A stretch of 64,000 bases of DNA, taken from assembly GCF_000931465.1 (NCBI RefSeq), contig NZ_CP010892.1:3371388-3435387 (forward strand), in the 5' to 3' direction. Each line of letters begins with the position of its first letter. Positions within the stretch are counted from its first letter, which is position 1. The notes under the pieces were generated by a model. That model saw nothing but the letters and a program-made list of their open reading frames with translations, had not been told where the DNA came from and ran no database searches. Below are positions 63,032 through 64,000 of the stretch, one piece after another. Source of the stretch: Pseudomonas sp. MRSN 12121. Its GTDB lineage: Bacteria; Pseudomonadota; Gammaproteobacteria; Pseudomonadales; Pseudomonadaceae. Made by a program: the position numbers and the translations under genes.

Positions 63032-64000
63032 TTACGTCAGCATGTACCACCCCGCTCCCAATGCGGCACTTACGAATATGACCGGTATCATGCCGACATG
63101 AAAGCGCAGCATGGCCACGAAAGCCCCGATCGCCAGGACGAGACTGGCGACGTCAAGCGTAGCAAGCACCGGGACCTGCAGTTTTAATCCGAAGGCTTGG
63201 ACGACGTTGACCTCGCCAAAGACAACGTGAAGTGCGAACCAGATCGCGAGGTTTAGCACCACGCCCACCACAGCCGCAGTGACCGCCGACAGGGCCGCGC
63301 TGAGCGCCTGATTGTCCCGCAAAGACTCAACATAAGGCGCGCCGATGAATATCCACAGAAAACACGGGACGAAGGTCACCCAGGTCGCCAGGATCGAGGC
63401 GAGAAAGCCCGCTGTGAACGGATCGAGCCCGCTGGCGTCGCGGAAAGCGCCCATGAAGGCGACGAACTGGGTTACTTGGATTAGCGGTCCGGGCGTAGTC
63501 TCGGCCATGCCGAGGCCATTGAGCATTTCGCCCGGTGTTAGCCAGGCGTAGTTCTGGACAGCCTCCTGGGCCATGTACGCCAACACCGAATAAGCGCCGC
63601 CGAAGGTCACTACGGCGAGCTTGGAGAAAAACAGCCCGATCTGAGTAAAGACGTTGTCGCTGCCTAGCACGGCGGCCAGTGCGATTAGCGGCACGAACCA
63701 CAGGGTAAGCCAGATCACTGCAACACGCAGGGTACGTGCTGTGTTTGGCCGAGTGTGATCTTGACCACCGTTAGTTAGCATGGCATCTACCGCCGGCTCG
63801 GTGGCACCAGCCTGGGGCTGATGGCCTTTAATGACCACAAAGTGGGCCGGATCGATGCGGCTGCCGATAAAGCCAACCAAAGCCGCCGTGGCGATAATCA
63901 GCGGAAAGGGCAAATCCAGAAAGAAGATAGCGACGAAGGCGGCAGCCGCGATCATATACATGTAGTGATTTTTCAGTACCCGTTTTCCGATACGCAGCAC
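63032..64000 (-). CDS. chrA: Chromate efflux transporter ChrA (C-terminal half, cut by window edge)
   Basis: At least 322 codons; the beginning lies beyond 64000, and the frame is open at the edge. The visible part holds the C-terminal CHR domain: FSKLAVVTFGGAYSVLAYMAQEAV and LGMAETTPGPLIQVTQFVAFMG, followed by membrane helices to AGWYML. ChrA exports chromate using the proton gradient. The leading segment with AAAFVAIFFLDLPFPLIIATAA is the linker between the two CHR domains. Confidence 0.87.
   Translation of the reverse strand: MLRIGKRVLKNHYMYMIAAAAFVAIFFLDLPFPLIIATAALVGFIGSRIDPAHFVVIKGHQPQAGATEPAVDAMLTNGGQDHTRPNTARTLRVAVIWLTLWFVPLIALAAVLGSDNVFTQIGLFFSKLAVVTFGGAYSVLAYMAQEAVQNYAWLTPGEMLNGLGMAETTPGPLIQVTQFVAFMGAFRDASGLDPFTAGFLASILATWVTFVPCFLWIFIGAPYVESLRDNQALSAALSAVTAAVVGVVLNLAIWFALHVVFGEVNVVQAFGLKLQVPVLATLDVASLVLAIGAFVAMLRFHVGMIPVIFVSAALGAGWYMLT

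Overview
The window looks like chromosome from a fluorescens-group Pseudomonas. Coding DNA is dense and GC-rich, with many ATGA start/stop overlaps, a Pseudomonas-type REP element (19258-19317) and sigma-54 promoters. All functions are read from the sequence by family resemblance; nothing was searched.

Layout. (1) 1-7535: a partial LysR regulator, divergent from a branched-chain-type ABC importer (permease, permease, ATPase, ATPase, binding protein). The importer is joined to a 2-aminothiazoline-4-carboxylate (ATC) hydrolase-family protein and an N-carbamoyl-L-amino-acid hydrolase; together they read as a route from ATC to L-cysteine. (2) 7656-28163: an organosulfur-type scavenging region. 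A short sigma-54 activator is followed by a seven-gene minus-strand operon: TonB-dependent receptor, NtaA/DszA-type monooxygenase, a secreted SurE-like phosphatase, then four more luciferase-like monooxygenases. Next come a P1-family aminopeptidase, a TPR protein, and a peptide-type ABC importer with a further monooxygenase and an alpha/beta hydrolase. Three good sigma-54 promoters serve the receptor operon, the peptidase and the importer. A repeated T-rich motif, in pairs 30 bp apart, is the likely activator site. (3) 28216-35694: seven minus-strand genes that look like one uptake pathway for a phosphorylated, vitamin-like compound: THI5/NMT1-like protein without signal peptide, APH-type kinase, sulfurtransferase, TonB-dependent receptor, e(P4)-type lipoprotein phosphatase, PnuC transporter and GntR/HutC regulator. 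A perfect 12-bp palindrome sits at the promoter. (4) 36052-49436: a second scavenging operon (receptor, peptide-type ABC importer, DszC/SfnB-like and DszA-like flavoenzymes, aldo/keto reductase), a P-loop protein and a second SfnB-like enzyme. (5) 49448-51873: an MFS exporter and a HAD phosphatase.

From about 51.9 kb base composition and gene style change: the DNA is less GC-rich, operons are short, and accessory functions dominate. There is a possible HEPN protein, an SDR/TetR pair, a pirin/HxlR stress locus and a zinc-ribbon protein. A small mobile island follows (KfrA-like protein, tyrosine recombinase, three-Cys DUF5131 protein, TcmP, HAD hydrolase) and ends in a decayed second recombinase tail. 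The window closes with a DUF1259 protein and the C-terminal half of a chromate transporter.

The main theme of 1-49 kb is scavenging of sulfur and vitamin-like compounds through dedicated outer-membrane receptors, ABC importers and FMNH2-type oxygenases. No flavin reductase that could feed the oxygenases is seen in the window. The most novel-looking parts are the vitamin-salvage operon (28-36 kb), the sigma-54 regulon with its paired motif, and the TcmP island (56.7-61.9 kb).
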